This document shows positions 1 through 8,628 of a stretch of DNA of 64,000 bases, piece by piece. The stretch spans positions 1,798,001-1,862,000 of the forward strand of contig NZ_AP022618.1 in assembly GCF_010731615.1 (NCBI RefSeq). The letters run 5' to 3'. Position 1 is the first letter of the stretch, and each line of letters starts with the position of its first letter. Both the position numbers and the translations under genes were made by a program. Source of the stretch: Mycolicibacterium insubricum (lineage in GTDB: Bacteria > Actinomycetota > Actinomycetes > Mycobacteriales > Mycobacteriaceae). The notes beneath the pieces are model-generated. The model was not told the origin of the DNA. It ran no database searches and saw nothing but the letters and a program-made list of their open reading frames with translations.

Positions 1-473
1 AGCGGCGCGGCGAACTGTTCGATGATCTCCACCGGCTCGCCGGTTGGCAACGCGGTGAGTAGTTCGTCGACGATGTCGCGGATCGCGGGCTCGCGCTGGG
101 CGACGAAGCGAGGCGTGAACGCGCGGGACACCATCCGGCGGTAGTAGTGGTGCTCGGGCGGGTCCGCGGTGAGCAGCGTCGGGATCATGTCCCAGCCCTG
201 TTCCTTGAGTGCCTCGACCTCTGCGGCCACCGAGGCCGGCGGCGGCATCTGCGGCAGGCCGAAGGCCGACGAGAACACCTCGTGGTTGTTCAGCGCGGTC
301 GACACCAGCTCCCGCGAGGTGACGAACCACATTCCCCGCTCGGGGACGAAGTGCACGGGTTCTTCCGCGCGCAGTGCTCGGTACCACGGGTGGGGCTCCT
401 GCATCGTCCGCGGATCCAGCGGATCGAACGACGCGATCGGGCAGGTGGCGGGTGGGCTGCTGATGTCGGTCAA
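1..473 (-). CDS. Cytochrome P450, N-terminal part (cut by window start)
   Basis: The complement strand reads from a TTG at 473 into the start of a bacterial class I P450. The protein begins TDISSPPATCPIASFDPLDP, then has the B-C region with HPWYRALRAEEPVHF and the C-helix TADPPEHHYYRRMVSRAFTP, where the His and Arg contact the haem propionates. The haem Cys and I-helix lie outside the window. The TTG is preceded by a GGAGAAGG-like ribosome site; the frame is open further upstream, so the start is a choice based on family length. It is divergent from the SDR gene at 607. A 3Fe-4S ferredoxin at 16370, of the type that feeds electrons to such P450s, closes the cluster. The family is clear; the substrate is unknown. 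Confidence 0.85.
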   Translation of the reverse strand, partial: MTDISSPPATCPIASFDPLDPRTMQEPHPWYRALRAEEPVHFVPERGMWFVTSRELVSTALNNHEVFSSAFGLPQMPPPASVAAEVEALKEQGWDMIPTLLTADPPEHHYYRRMVSRAFTPRFVAQREPAIRDIVDELLTALPTGEPVEIIEQFAAP

Positions 474-524
474 GGCCTTCTCCAGGGTTGATCGGGCGAA
501 CCGCCAGGGGTTTGGGCTGCCCTC

Positions 525-550
525 TTGACTAATTGGTGGACCAATATAAT
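525..550 (+). promoter_or_regulatory. Divergent promoter region with palindromic operator
   Basis: A TTGACT (525-530) and a TATAAT (545-550) flank a perfect inverted repeat, ATTGGT-GG-ACCAAT (532-545). The spacing between the two hexamers is 14 nt, shorter than usual, so the true -35 may differ. The palindrome lies between the divergent P450 and SDR genes and would block polymerase if bound. It is a plausible site for the TetR protein at 2854, but the TGGT-NN-ACCA form is also typical of GntR/FadR regulators. Confidence 0.5.
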
Positions 551-606
551 AGTGACGTGGACCATAAATCAACCCTCGGGCGGAACGTCGGGAAAGCGGG
601 GATTCG

Positions 607-1398
607 GTGCCGACAGCAGTGGTGACGGGCGCGGGCAAGGGCATCGGCCGCGCCATTTCGGAGCGTCTGGCCGCCGCCGGCGCGGATGTCGTGGTGGTGG
701 ACATCGACCCGGTCGCGGCCGCCGAGGTGGCGGCCGCGACCGGCGGCCGTGCGGTGGTCTGCGACGTCACCGACGAGCAGTCGGTGGCGGCGGTGGCCGA
801 CGCGGTGGGTGCGGACTCCACGATCGACGTCCTGGTCAACAATGCCGGGATCTGGAGGTCGAACACCTTGGCGCAGAGCACCGTCGCAGAGGTCGACGCG
901 GTCCTGCGGGTCAACGTCCTGGGCACTTGGCTGGTCACCCGCGCACTGCTGGATCGCTTCGCGCCCGGCGGCGCGATCGTCAACCTGACCTCGGTGCTGG
1001 CCGAACTCGGTGGCGCCGGGCGCGGGATCTATCCGGCGTCGAAGGCGGCGCTGGTCGCCCTCACCAAACAGATGGCGACCGAGTATGCGCCGCTGGGTAT
1101 CCGGGTCAATGCGGTGGGCCCGGGCCTGATTCTCACCGACGGCACCGCCGGTGAGTTCGCCGATCCGGGACTGCGGTCGGCCATCGGCGCATCGATGCCG
1201 CTGGGCCGGCTCGGCGAACCCGACGACGTCGCCGATGCGGTGGCCTTCCTCGCCTCACCGCGGGCCGGCTACATCACCGGCCAGGTGCTCTACGTCGACG
1301 GCGGTTGGGGCATCAACGGATCGGCATTCATCGGGACCGCCGTGGCGCATTACCTGGCGGGATCGGCGGCCGGACCTCAGACGGAGGAGACACTGTGA
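607..1398 (+). CDS. Short-chain dehydrogenase/reductase (SDR)
   Basis: This 263-residue classical SDR should oxidise or reduce an alcohol/ketone with NAD(P)(H). The Rossmann motif TGAGKGIG lies near residue 7, the NNAG motif near residue 80 and the catalytic Tyr-x-x-x-Lys is YPASK; the C-terminal YVDGGW is typical. The GTG start is supported by a GGGGA stretch upstream. Its TGA overlaps the GTG of the Rieske gene (GTGA at 1395-1398), so the two are translationally coupled. It is the first gene of the SDR-Rieske-TetR-ALDH unit. The substrate is probably an intermediate made by the neighbouring oxygenases; that is inference. Confidence 0.9.
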   Translation: MPTAVVTGAGKGIGRAISERLAAAGADVVVVDIDPVAAAEVAAATGGRAVVCDVTDEQSVAAVADAVGADSTIDVLVNNAGIWRSNTLAQSTVAEVDAVLRVNVLGTWLVTRALLDRFAPGGAIVNLTSVLAELGGAGRGIYPASKAALVALTKQMATEYAPLGIRVNAVGPGLILTDGTAGEFADPGLRSAIGASMPLGRLGEPDDVADAVAFLASPRAGYITGQVLYVDGGWGINGSAFIGTAVAHYLAGSAAGPQTEETL

Positions 1399-2804
1399 CC
1401 CAGACGACCGGCAGGACCGGCCCCGACGCGACCGCTCCGGGCCAGGCACGATCGGCCGGCCCGACCGTGCAGAGCCTGCTCGCCGAGGACACCCGCGAGG
1501 TACCGGCACCGCTGCGGGAGGAATCGTATGAATTCCTCGGCTCCGCCGACATCGACAAGGAGCGCTACTACAGCGCGGAGTTCCACCGCCTCGAGGTGGA
1601 TCGGATGTGGCGCAAGGTTTGGCAGCTGGCGTGCCGCGAGGAGGACATCCCCGAGCCGGGGGACTACCACGTCTACGACCTGGCCGACATGTCGTTGATC
1701 GTGGTCCGCACCGCCGCGGGGGAGATCAAGGCATTCCACAACTCCTGCCTGCACCGCGGCACCCGACTGTGCGACGACGCGGGCCGGGTCAACCAGCTGC
1801 GCTGCCCCTTCCACGGATTCACCTGGAGCCTGGAGGGCGACCTCACCGACGTGCCCGGGCGGTGGGACTTCCCGCATGTCGACGACGCGGAATTTGCGCT
1901 TCCGCAGGCCCGCACCGGCGTCTGGGCCGGCTTCGTCTTCGTCAACCCCGACCCGGACTCCGCCCCGCTCTCGGACTACCTCGGTGACCTGGAGCAGCAT
2001 CTCGCGCCGTTCCGCCTGCAGGACCGGTACAAGGCGGTGCACGTCGCCAAGGTCATCGACTGCAACTGGAAGGTCGGCATGGAGGCCTTCCTGGAGTCCT
2101 ACCATGTGATCGCCACGCATCCCCAGTTGCTGGAGTACCTCGGCGACGCCAACACACAGTACGACGTCTACACCCGGTCCGACGGCCTGCCCGGGTTCAA
2201 CCGGATGATCACGCCGCAGGCGACGACCAGCCCGCATCTGGAACCGCTGGAGCCCCAGGACGTACTCGACGCGATGTTCCGGGATTTCCTGCCGGAGGGT
2301 GTCGGGGCGTTCGAGGTGCCCGAGGGCCAATCGGCACGCCCGATCGTCGCTGCGGCGATGCGCGACGAGCTGGCGAAGAACACCGGCGCCGACCTGTCGG
2401 GCACCAGCGACTCGGAGATCGTCGATGCCATCCAGTACTTCATGTTTCCCAACATGGTCCCGTGGGCGGGTATCGGTGCGCCGCTGACCTATCGGTTCCG
2501 TCCCTACGGCAACGATCCGGACCGGTGCATCTTCGACATCATGCTGCTGATCCCGCTGCCGCCGGGCGTGCCCAAACCGCAGGCGACCCCGATCCACTGG
2601 CTCGGGCCCGACGAGGACTACAGCGCCGCGCCGGAGCTGGGCGGACTGTGTGCGGTGTTCAACCAGGACTTGTCCAACATGCCCCAGGTACAACGCGGTT
2701 TGCGGTCGATGACCAAACCCGGTGTGACGCTGGCCAATTACCAGGAAGTGCGGATCCGTCAATTTCACCAGGACCTCGATCGGTACATCGCCGGTGACCA
2801 CTGA
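1395..2804 (+). CDS. Rieske non-haem iron oxygenase, alpha subunit
   Basis: A 469-residue ring-hydroxylating or demethylating oxygenase subunit. The Rieske 2Fe-2S ligands appear as CLH, then CPFH 17 residues later. The mononuclear iron site is visible in the catalytic domain as ESYHVIATHP (E-x2-H-x4-H). GTG 1395 has an excellent GGAGGAGA ribosome site and overlaps the SDR stop. No beta subunit or dedicated reductase is adjacent, so electrons must come from elsewhere; the 2Fe-2S ferredoxin at 14450 is a candidate. Single-subunit Rieske enzymes of this type also act on terpenoid, steroid and quaternary-ammonium substrates, so naming the substrate would be guesswork. Confidence 0.9.
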   Translation: MTQTTGRTGPDATAPGQARSAGPTVQSLLAEDTREVPAPLREESYEFLGSADIDKERYYSAEFHRLEVDRMWRKVWQLACREEDIPEPGDYHVYDLADMSLIVVRTAAGEIKAFHNSCLHRGTRLCDDAGRVNQLRCPFHGFTWSLEGDLTDVPGRWDFPHVDDAEFALPQARTGVWAGFVFVNPDPDSAPLSDYLGDLEQHLAPFRLQDRYKAVHVAKVIDCNWKVGMEAFLESYHVIATHPQLLEYLGDANTQYDVYTRSDGLPGFNRMITPQATTSPHLEPLEPQDVLDAMFRDFLPEGVGAFEVPEGQSARPIVAAAMRDELAKNTGADLSGTSDSEIVDAIQYFMFPNMVPWAGIGAPLTYRFRPYGNDPDRCIFDIMLLIPLPPGVPKPQATPIHWLGPDEDYSAAPELGGLCAVFNQDLSNMPQVQRGLRSMTKPGVTLANYQEVRIRQFHQDLDRYIAGDH

Positions 2805-2853
2805 ACTGCCCGCGAGTGTCCCGCGGATCACCGCGCTGCGCGATGATATCGGG

Positions 2854-3489
2854 ATGAGCGAGGACACCAGCACGCGATCGGGACCGGGGCGACCGGCGGG
2901 GACCGACAGTGGCGACACCCGTCAGCGGGTGCTCGACGCGGCTTGCCGGTGTTTCGCCCAGTACGGCTACGGACCGGCCACCAACAGCCTGATCGCGGAG
3001 ATGGCGGGCGTCACCGCAGGTTCGCTGCATTACCACTTCGGGACCAAGAGCAGTCTCTTCGACGCCGTCTGCGACTACGTGTACGGAAAAATCATCGCGC
3101 GCTCGGTGGAGGTGCTGGCCGGCCCGCACTCGGTGCGCGGCCTGCTGCGGGCGGTGCTCGCCGAATCGATGCGGATCAACCACGAATCGCCGGAGCTGGC
3201 CGGCTTCGTGGCCACCGCACCTATTGACGCCCGGCGCCATCCCGAGTTGTCCGCGCCGTTCGCCAAGCAGGCCCAGGCCATGTCGAGCACGGTGGCGCGG
3301 GCGGTGACCGCCGGACAACGGGCGGGCCGCATCCCCGCCGACCTGGACACCGAAACCGTTGTGGGAATGGTCATCGCGATCGTCGACGGCTTCGCCCACG
3401 CCGCAGCCCAGACCGACGTCGCCGCCATGGACTCGATGAACGAACTGTTCGGCAGCCTGCTCCTCGACGAGCCCGATCGCGCGCCCTAA
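2854..3489 (+). CDS. TetR-family transcriptional regulator
   Basis: A 211-residue TetR protein. The N-terminal helix-turn-helix includes ATNSLIAEMAGVTAGSLHYH, followed by the usual FGTKSSLFDAV. The rest is a divergent helical ligand-binding domain. ATG 2854 gives a normal-length N-terminus; an in-frame GTG at 2794 overlapping the Rieske stop is an alternative. It sits inside the SDR-Rieske-ALDH operon, 3 nt before the ALDH gene, and so probably regulates that operon. Candidate operators are the palindromes at 532-545 and 6382-6399; which one it binds is inference. Confidence 0.88.
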   Translation: MSEDTSTRSGPGRPAGTDSGDTRQRVLDAACRCFAQYGYGPATNSLIAEMAGVTAGSLHYHFGTKSSLFDAVCDYVYGKIIARSVEVLAGPHSVRGLLRAVLAESMRINHESPELAGFVATAPIDARRHPELSAPFAKQAQAMSSTVARAVTAGQRAGRIPADLDTETVVGMVIAIVDGFAHAAAQTDVAAMDSMNELFGSLLLDEPDRAP

Positions 3490-3492
3490 CCG

Positions 3493-4875
3493 ATGCCCAC
3501 CGCCCAGAACAGCGACGCGGCGGCGACGGTGCACCGGCTGCGGCAGACCTTCGACACCGGCAGAACCCTCGATGTCGGCTGGCGTCGGAGTCAACTGCGC
3601 GGGGTCGCCGAGATGCTCAGCGCCAACGGCGACGCCATCGTGGACGCGGTCGCCGCCGATCTGCGCCGCACGCCCTTCGAAACCTGGCTGGCCGAGATCG
3701 TCGCGACGGTCAACGAGGCTCGCTACGCCGCGCGTAACGTCGGCCGCTGGACCCGGCGCCGGCATCGGCTGCTGGAGTGGACCCAGCTGCCCGGACGGGC
3801 CTGGATCGAGTACGAGCCGTACGGCACGGTGCTGATCGTCGGCCCGTGGAACGTCCCGTTCCAACTCTCCCTGACGCCGGCGATCGGTGCGCTCGCGGCG
3901 GGAAACACCGTGGTGGTCAAGCCGTCCGAACTCGCCCCGGCCTCTTCGCGGCTGATGGCCGAGCTGATCCCGCGCTACCTCGATCCCGAGGCGGTGGCCG
4001 TGGTCGAGGGCGACGGCTCCGTCACCCAGGATCTCATCGGGCAGGGCCTGGACCGGATCCTGTTCACCGGCGGCACCGCGATCGGTCACAAGATCATGGC
4101 GGCCGCGGCCGAGCACCTGACCCCGGTCACTCTCGAGCTGGGCGGCAAGAGCCCGGTGATCGTCGCCGAGGACGCCGACGTGAAGACCGCCGCCCGCCGG
4201 ATCGCCTGGATCAAGCTGATGAACTCCGGACAGGTCTGCGTCGCCCCCGACTACGTCCTGGTGCACCGAGCCGTCCGTGACCGGTTCGTCGACGAGATCC
4301 GCGCAGCCATCACAGAATTCCGCGCGGGGTCCACCGCCGGGCTGCCCATCGTCAACGAACGGCAATTCACCCGTCTGGCCGCAGCGCTTGCCGCCACCAG
4401 GGGGGCCGTCGTCGTCGGCGGTGAGGCCGACGCGGATTCCCTGACGATCCAGCCCACCGTCGTCGCCGAACCCGACCCGGCGGAACCGCTGATGGCCGAC
4501 GAGATCTTCGGCCCGATCCTTCCGGTACTCACCGTCGAATCCACCGACGACGCTATCGAATTCGTCCGGCAGCGGCCCAAACCCCTCGCCGCGTACCTGT
4601 TCACCGGCTCCAAGGCGACCCGGGAAGAGGTCGTTCGCCGGGTACCGGCCGGCGGTGTGGTGGTCAACCAGCTCCTGCTGCAGGTGGCGACCGCGAAGAT
4701 GCCGTTCGGCGGTGTTGGGCCGTCGGGCATGGGCGCCTATCACGGCAGGTTCGGCTTCGAGGAGTTCAGTCACCGGAAATCGGTGCTCACCAAGCCGACC
4801 CGACCGGACCTGACGTCGATGTTCTATCCGCCGTACACGGACCGGCGATTCCGGCTGCTGCGCCGGATGGTGTGA
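3493..4875 (+). CDS. Aldehyde dehydrogenase, class 3-like
   Basis: A 460-residue NAD(P)-dependent aldehyde dehydrogenase that converts an aldehyde to a carboxylate. The cofactor motif GPWNVPFQ, the general base in LELGGKSP and the nucleophile in NSGQVCVAPDY are present. The short N-terminus and the C-terminal hydrophobic/basic tail resemble class 3 (fatty or aromatic aldehyde) ALDHs. It starts 3 nt after the TetR stop and ends the first operon. It converges with the second ALDH at 4918, leaving 42 nt between them. It likely oxidises an aldehyde released by the oxygenases nearby. Confidence 0.9.
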   Translation: MPTAQNSDAAATVHRLRQTFDTGRTLDVGWRRSQLRGVAEMLSANGDAIVDAVAADLRRTPFETWLAEIVATVNEARYAARNVGRWTRRRHRLLEWTQLPGRAWIEYEPYGTVLIVGPWNVPFQLSLTPAIGALAAGNTVVVKPSELAPASSRLMAELIPRYLDPEAVAVVEGDGSVTQDLIGQGLDRILFTGGTAIGHKIMAAAAEHLTPVTLELGGKSPVIVAEDADVKTAARRIAWIKLMNSGQVCVAPDYVLVHRAVRDRFVDEIRAAITEFRAGSTAGLPIVNERQFTRLAAALAATRGAVVVGGEADADSLTIQPTVVAEPDPAEPLMADEIFGPILPVLTVESTDDAIEFVRQRPKPLAAYLFTGSKATREEVVRRVPAGGVVVNQLLLQVATAKMPFGGVGPSGMGAYHGRFGFEEFSHRKSVLTKPTRPDLTSMFYPPYTDRRFRLLRRMV

Positions 4876-4917
4876 CGCCCGCCCGCCCGCCCGGTCGGTC
4901 CGCAGCGGGAGCCTGGT

Positions 4918-6357
4918 TCAGCCCTTGTCGAGGGCGAGGTACTTGACCTCCAGGTACTCGCGGATGCCTTCGAATCCGCCTTCGCGGCCCAGCCCCGACT
5001 GCTTGACTCCGCCGAACGGTGCGGCGGCGTTGGACACCAGCCCGCGGTTGATGCCGATCATCCCGGCTTGCAGCGTCTCGGCGACCCGGAACGTGCGGCG
5101 CAGGTCGTTGGTGAACAGGTAGTCGACCAGGCCGTACTCGGTGTCGTTGCTCGCTGCGACTGCCTGTTCCTCGGTGTCGAAGGTGGAGATCGCCAGCACC
5201 GGCCCGAAGATCTCTTCGCGGGCGATGCGCGACCCGGCTGGCACATCGGTCAATACCGTTGGCGGATAGAAGAATCCGGGGCCTTGGGGCAGCTCGGCAC
5301 CGCACCGCGCCCGGGCGCCGTCATCGATCGCGTCGGTCACCAGCCGGTGCACTCGCTGGCGCTGGCGCGCGTTGATCATCGGGCCCAGGTCGACTCCGGG
5401 TTCGGTTCCCGGTCCGGTGCGCATGGCGCGCACTCGCTGCAGGACCCTGTCGGTGAAGGCCTCGGCTATGCCATCCTGCACGAGGATCCGGTTGGCGGCT
5501 ACGCAGGACTGTCCGCCGTTGCGGAACTTCGCCAGCATCACGCCGTCCACGGCGGAGTCCAGGTCGGCATCGTCGAAGACCACGAATGCCGAGTTCCCGC
5601 CGAGTTCCATCGAGGTGCGCACCACGTTGGCCGCGGCGCCGGCCAGCAGGATCCGGCCGACCGGCGTGGAGCCGGTGAACGACACCTTGCGCAGCCGGGT
5701 GTCGGCCAGCAGGGCCGAACTGAGGTCCGCGGGGCGGCCGGTGGGAACCACGTTGACCACGCCCGGCGCGACGCCGACGTCGTGGAGAACCCGGGTGAGA
5801 AGCAGGGCGGCCAGCGGAGCCTCCTCGGCGGGTTTGACGACGACGGTGCACCCGGCCGCCAGCGCGGGCCCGATCTTGCGGGTGATCATCGCCAGCGGAA
5901 AATTCCACGGTGCGATCAGCAGGCTGGGGCCGACTGGCTGTTGCAGCGTCAGGATCCGGGCGTCGGCCTCCGGGGTGGTGCGGACCTCGCCGGAGATCCG
6001 CACCGTCTGCTCGGCGAACCAGCGCAGGAACTGGGCGGCGTAGTGCACCTCGCCGCGGGATTCGGCGAGCGGCTTGCCCATCTCCGCGGTGATCACCGCG
6101 GCGAATTCTTCGGTGCGGGCGACGACTTCTCGATAGGCGGCGGCCAGCAGGTCCGCGCGCTCGCGCGCCGGGGTCCCCGCCCACCGGGGTGCGGCACCGG
6201 ACGCCGCGGTGAGTGCCTGCAGGCCGTCGGCGGCGGTGCCGTCGGCGACCTCGGCGATGCCCGCGCCGGTGGCGGGATCGAGCACGGTGAACGTCGCCCC
6301 GTCGGCCGCCGGCTGCCAGCGTCCGCCGATGTAGCAGTCGGTGGGCACATTCATCAT
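4918..6357 (-). CDS. NAD(P)-dependent aldehyde dehydrogenase, succinate-semialdehyde type
   Basis: A 479-residue ALDH of the GabD-like group. It shows the APWNFPLAMI cofactor motif, ELGGNSAFVV with the general-base Glu, the nucleophile in NGGQSCVAANR, and the C-terminal PFGGVKQSGLGREGG. The start ATG at 6357 (MMNVP) has an AAGGGGA ribosome site 5 nt away; the long upstream frame extension lacks support. It is divergent from the carotenoid-oxygenase gene with a palindrome between them. Together with the ALDH at 3493 it suggests that cleavage gives two aldehyde products, or one dialdehyde; this is inference. Confidence 0.9.
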   Translation of the reverse strand: MMNVPTDCYIGGRWQPAADGATFTVLDPATGAGIAEVADGTAADGLQALTAASGAAPRWAGTPARERADLLAAAYREVVARTEEFAAVITAEMGKPLAESRGEVHYAAQFLRWFAEQTVRISGEVRTTPEADARILTLQQPVGPSLLIAPWNFPLAMITRKIGPALAAGCTVVVKPAEEAPLAALLLTRVLHDVGVAPGVVNVVPTGRPADLSSALLADTRLRKVSFTGSTPVGRILLAGAAANVVRTSMELGGNSAFVVFDDADLDSAVDGVMLAKFRNGGQSCVAANRILVQDGIAEAFTDRVLQRVRAMRTGPGTEPGVDLGPMINARQRQRVHRLVTDAIDDGARARCGAELPQGPGFFYPPTVLTDVPAGSRIAREEIFGPVLAISTFDTEEQAVAASNDTEYGLVDYLFTNDLRRTFRVAETLQAGMIGINRGLVSNAAAPFGGVKQSGLGREGGFEGIREYLEVKYLALDKG

Positions 6358-6381
6358 GGTGTTCCCCTTCGTGCGCTCGGA

Positions 6382-6399
6382 CAGTACACTTCTGTACTG
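6382..6399. promoter_or_regulatory. Perfect 7-bp inverted repeat, probable TetR operator
   Basis: CAGTACA-CTTC-TGTACTG lies in the gap between the divergent ALDH (start 6357) and carotenoid-oxygenase (start 6449) genes, next to an AT-rich stretch. Its form (7-bp arms, 4-nt spacer) and place fit a TetR operator controlling both genes. The TetR gene at 7919, directly downstream of the oxygenase, is the likeliest partner. Confidence 0.6.
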
Positions 6400-6448
6400 A
6401 TAGTAAAACAATATCGTATGCAGCTGTGCATTGACGCCGGGAGAAGCC

Positions 6449-7903
6449 ATGGATGCCACCCTGATTCGGGAAAGCCCGTTCCTGACCGGACATCACTGTC
6501 CCAACAGGATGGAGGTGGATGCGCCGGACCTGGTGATCCGCGGTGAGCTGCCGACGGATCTGGCCGGGGTGTTCTACCGAAACGGGGCCGAGCCGCTCTA
6601 CCCGCCCACCGACGAGGACTACCACTGGTTCGACGGCGACGGCATGGTCTACGCCTTCTACATCGAGAACGGCCGGATATCGCTGCGCAACCGCTGGGTG
6701 CGCACCGACAAGTTCCTGCTGGAACAGGGGCGGGGCCGCAGGCTTTTCGGCGTACTGGGCAACCCGATGACCACCGATCCGGCGGCGGCGGGCACCCGCT
6801 ACAACACCGCCAACACCAACGTCATCATCCACGGCGGCAAGCTGCTGGCCCTGATGGAGGGTGCTCCGCCGGTGGCCCTGGACCCGCGCACCCTCGACAC
6901 ACTGGGGGAGCACACTTACGACGGTCTCATCACCACGACGTTCTCCGCCCATCCGAAGGTCGACTACGCCACCGGCGAACTGATCAACATCGGCAACGCT
7001 GTGCACGGCTTGGGCGGAGACGCCGTGATCCGTTACGACATCATCGATTTCGACGGCAAACCCGTGGTCACCGAGTTGATCCCGGTGCCGCACATGACCA
7101 TGATGCACACCTTCTTCGTCACCGAGAACTGGGTGGTGTTCCCGGTGATGCCCCTTGAACTGAGCCTGGAGCGGGTGATGCGCGGCGGACCGATGACGGC
7201 GTGGGTGCCGGGTCGGCCGAGCAAGCTCGGCCTGATGCCGCGGCGCGGTACCGCCGCCGACGTGCGCTGGATGGAGGTCGAGCCGCGCCACATGCTGCAC
7301 GAGGCCAACGTGTGGGAACAGGACGGCAAGATCATCGCCGACGTGGCCGCCGCCGAGGGCACCGCACTGTTCCCCGACGTCGACGGCAACCGGGCCAGTC
7401 ACGCCGATACACGGCAGAGTCTGCGTCGGTGGACCATCGACCCGCAGGCGAAGACGGACACGCTCGACGAACAGATCATCAACGACCGTGACATTCAGTT
7501 CCCGCGGCCCGACGACCGGCTGATGGCCCATCTCAGCCGGCACGCGTTCGCCAACAGCAACCTGCACTCGCGCGACGGCCGGGTCGACGGCATGGACTCG
7601 GCGCTGCGGATAGACACCCGGACCGGCGCCGAGGACCTTTATCATTTCGGTCCCGGAACGGCCGTCGGCGAACTGATCTTCGCCCCGCGGGTGGGCAGCA
7701 CGGGGGAGCTCGACGGCTACGCGCTGACCCTGGTGCACAGGGAGGGTTCCCGGGAGAGCGAACTGGTGGTCTTCAATGCCGCCGATATCGCCTCGGGCCC
7801 CGTTGCCAGCGCGGTCATCCCGTTTGGGGTGCCCAGTGGATTCCACTGCAGCTACTACAGTGTGGATAGCCCGCTGTATCGGCAGGCATTCGCAGACGCG
7901 TAG
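6449..7903 (+). CDS. Carotenoid/stilbene cleavage oxygenase family (RPE65-like)
   Basis: A 484-residue non-haem iron dioxygenase that should split a C=C bond into two carbonyls. Four metal-binding His positions of the seven-bladed propeller fold are visible in order: TTFSAHPKVD, VPHMTMMHTFF, MLHEANVW and the C-terminal GFHCSYY. FYRNGAEP near the N-terminus is the usual family opening. ATG 6449 has a GGGAGAAG ribosome site. It lies between two ALDH genes and a TetR gene, which fits production of aldehydes that are then oxidised. Family members cleave carotenoids, apocarotenoids or lignostilbenes; the sequence does not choose among them. Confidence 0.9.
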   Translation: MDATLIRESPFLTGHHCPNRMEVDAPDLVIRGELPTDLAGVFYRNGAEPLYPPTDEDYHWFDGDGMVYAFYIENGRISLRNRWVRTDKFLLEQGRGRRLFGVLGNPMTTDPAAAGTRYNTANTNVIIHGGKLLALMEGAPPVALDPRTLDTLGEHTYDGLITTTFSAHPKVDYATGELINIGNAVHGLGGDAVIRYDIIDFDGKPVVTELIPVPHMTMMHTFFVTENWVVFPVMPLELSLERVMRGGPMTAWVPGRPSKLGLMPRRGTAADVRWMEVEPRHMLHEANVWEQDGKIIADVAAAEGTALFPDVDGNRASHADTRQSLRRWTIDPQAKTDTLDEQIINDRDIQFPRPDDRLMAHLSRHAFANSNLHSRDGRVDGMDSALRIDTRTGAEDLYHFGPGTAVGELIFAPRVGSTGELDGYALTLVHREGSRESELVVFNAADIASGPVASAVIPFGVPSGFHCSYYSVDSPLYRQAFADA

Positions 7904-7918
7904 ACGGGAGGCGGCGCG

Positions 7919-8506
7919 GTGGACGCGGTGAGTTCGGCGCTGAGCGCCCGCCACACCGCGGAGGCGCGCCGCGAGCAGGAGATCCTGGACGTGGTCCTGG
8001 ACATGCTCGCCGAAAGCGGCTACGAGGGTCTGCGGCTCGATGTGCTCGCCCGCCGGGCCCGGGCCAGCAAGGCCACCATCTACGGCCGTTGGGGTGGGAA
8101 GAAGGCACTGGTCCTCGACGCGATCCGGTACTCCGTTCGTCCCGTCGGCGATATCGACACCGGCGAGTTGCGCGCCGACCTGATCGCGATCGGCCGCGCC
8201 GTGGACCACTCCAAGAAGCGCTCGGCGGGCTTCATGCTTGCCATCGGTCACACCGCGACCGTGGATCCGGACTTCGCACGCTCGGTACAGGAGAACCTGG
8301 GTGCCCCGGTGATCGCCGCCACCCGCAAGGCGATCACCGCTGCCGTGGAACGCGGCGAAATCAACCCGTCGGCACTGGAGCTCAAATACATTGCCGACGT
8401 CCTGCCCTCGCTGGCGCTGGGGCGCCGGATGTTCGGCGTCCCCGGACGGTTCGACGTCGAGGACGTCGTCGACACCATCGTCTTGCCCGCGCTGCGCAAC
8501 GCGTAG
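7919..8506 (+). CDS. TetR-family transcriptional regulator
   Basis: A 195-residue TetR protein with the helix-turn-helix LRLDVLARRARASKATIYGR, followed by a C-terminal domain of the TetR_C_11 type (LGAPVIAATRKAITAAVERG). The GTG start is preceded by GGGAGG. It follows the carotenoid-oxygenase stop by 15 nt and so is probably cotranscribed with it. It likely autoregulates through the palindrome at 6382-6399 and may also act on the operon starting near 8629. The ligand is unknown. Confidence 0.88.
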   Translation: MDAVSSALSARHTAEARREQEILDVVLDMLAESGYEGLRLDVLARRARASKATIYGRWGGKKALVLDAIRYSVRPVGDIDTGELRADLIAIGRAVDHSKKRSAGFMLAIGHTATVDPDFARSVQENLGAPVIAATRKAITAAVERGEINPSALELKYIADVLPSLALGRRMFGVPGRFDVEDVVDTIVLPALRNA

Positions 8507-8590
8507 ATCGCTTCGCCCCGGGCGCCGAACGTCGCGGACGCGACGTCGCCGCCACCATCGAAACCCCCGGTTGACACGGCGATGTGACCG

Positions 8591-8626
8591 CTGTTACTAA
8601 TTAATTGACTGACCGACTAATAGACG
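8591..8626 (+). promoter_or_regulatory. AT-rich putative promoter of the long catabolic operon
   Basis: This AT-rich patch in an otherwise GC-rich gap precedes the E1 alpha gene. It contains TAATTAAT, a TTGACT (8605-8610) and the short direct repeat GACT-GACC-GACT. TTGACT and ACTAAT also occur in the 525-550 promoter region, hinting at shared control. No perfect palindrome was found. A promoter here is inferred from position and composition. Confidence 0.4.
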
Positions 8627-8628
8627 GG

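Noticed and set aside
1377..2918. Long antisense frames on the minus strand (also 2659-4773, 5321-8251 and 31847-36232 on the plus strand)
   Set aside because: These are shadow frames of GC-rich genes. They are Arg/Gly/His-rich, lack domains and overlap well-supported genes.
4876..4917. A terminator between the convergent ALDH genes
   Set aside because: The gap is rich in CCCGCC repeats but forms no clear stem.
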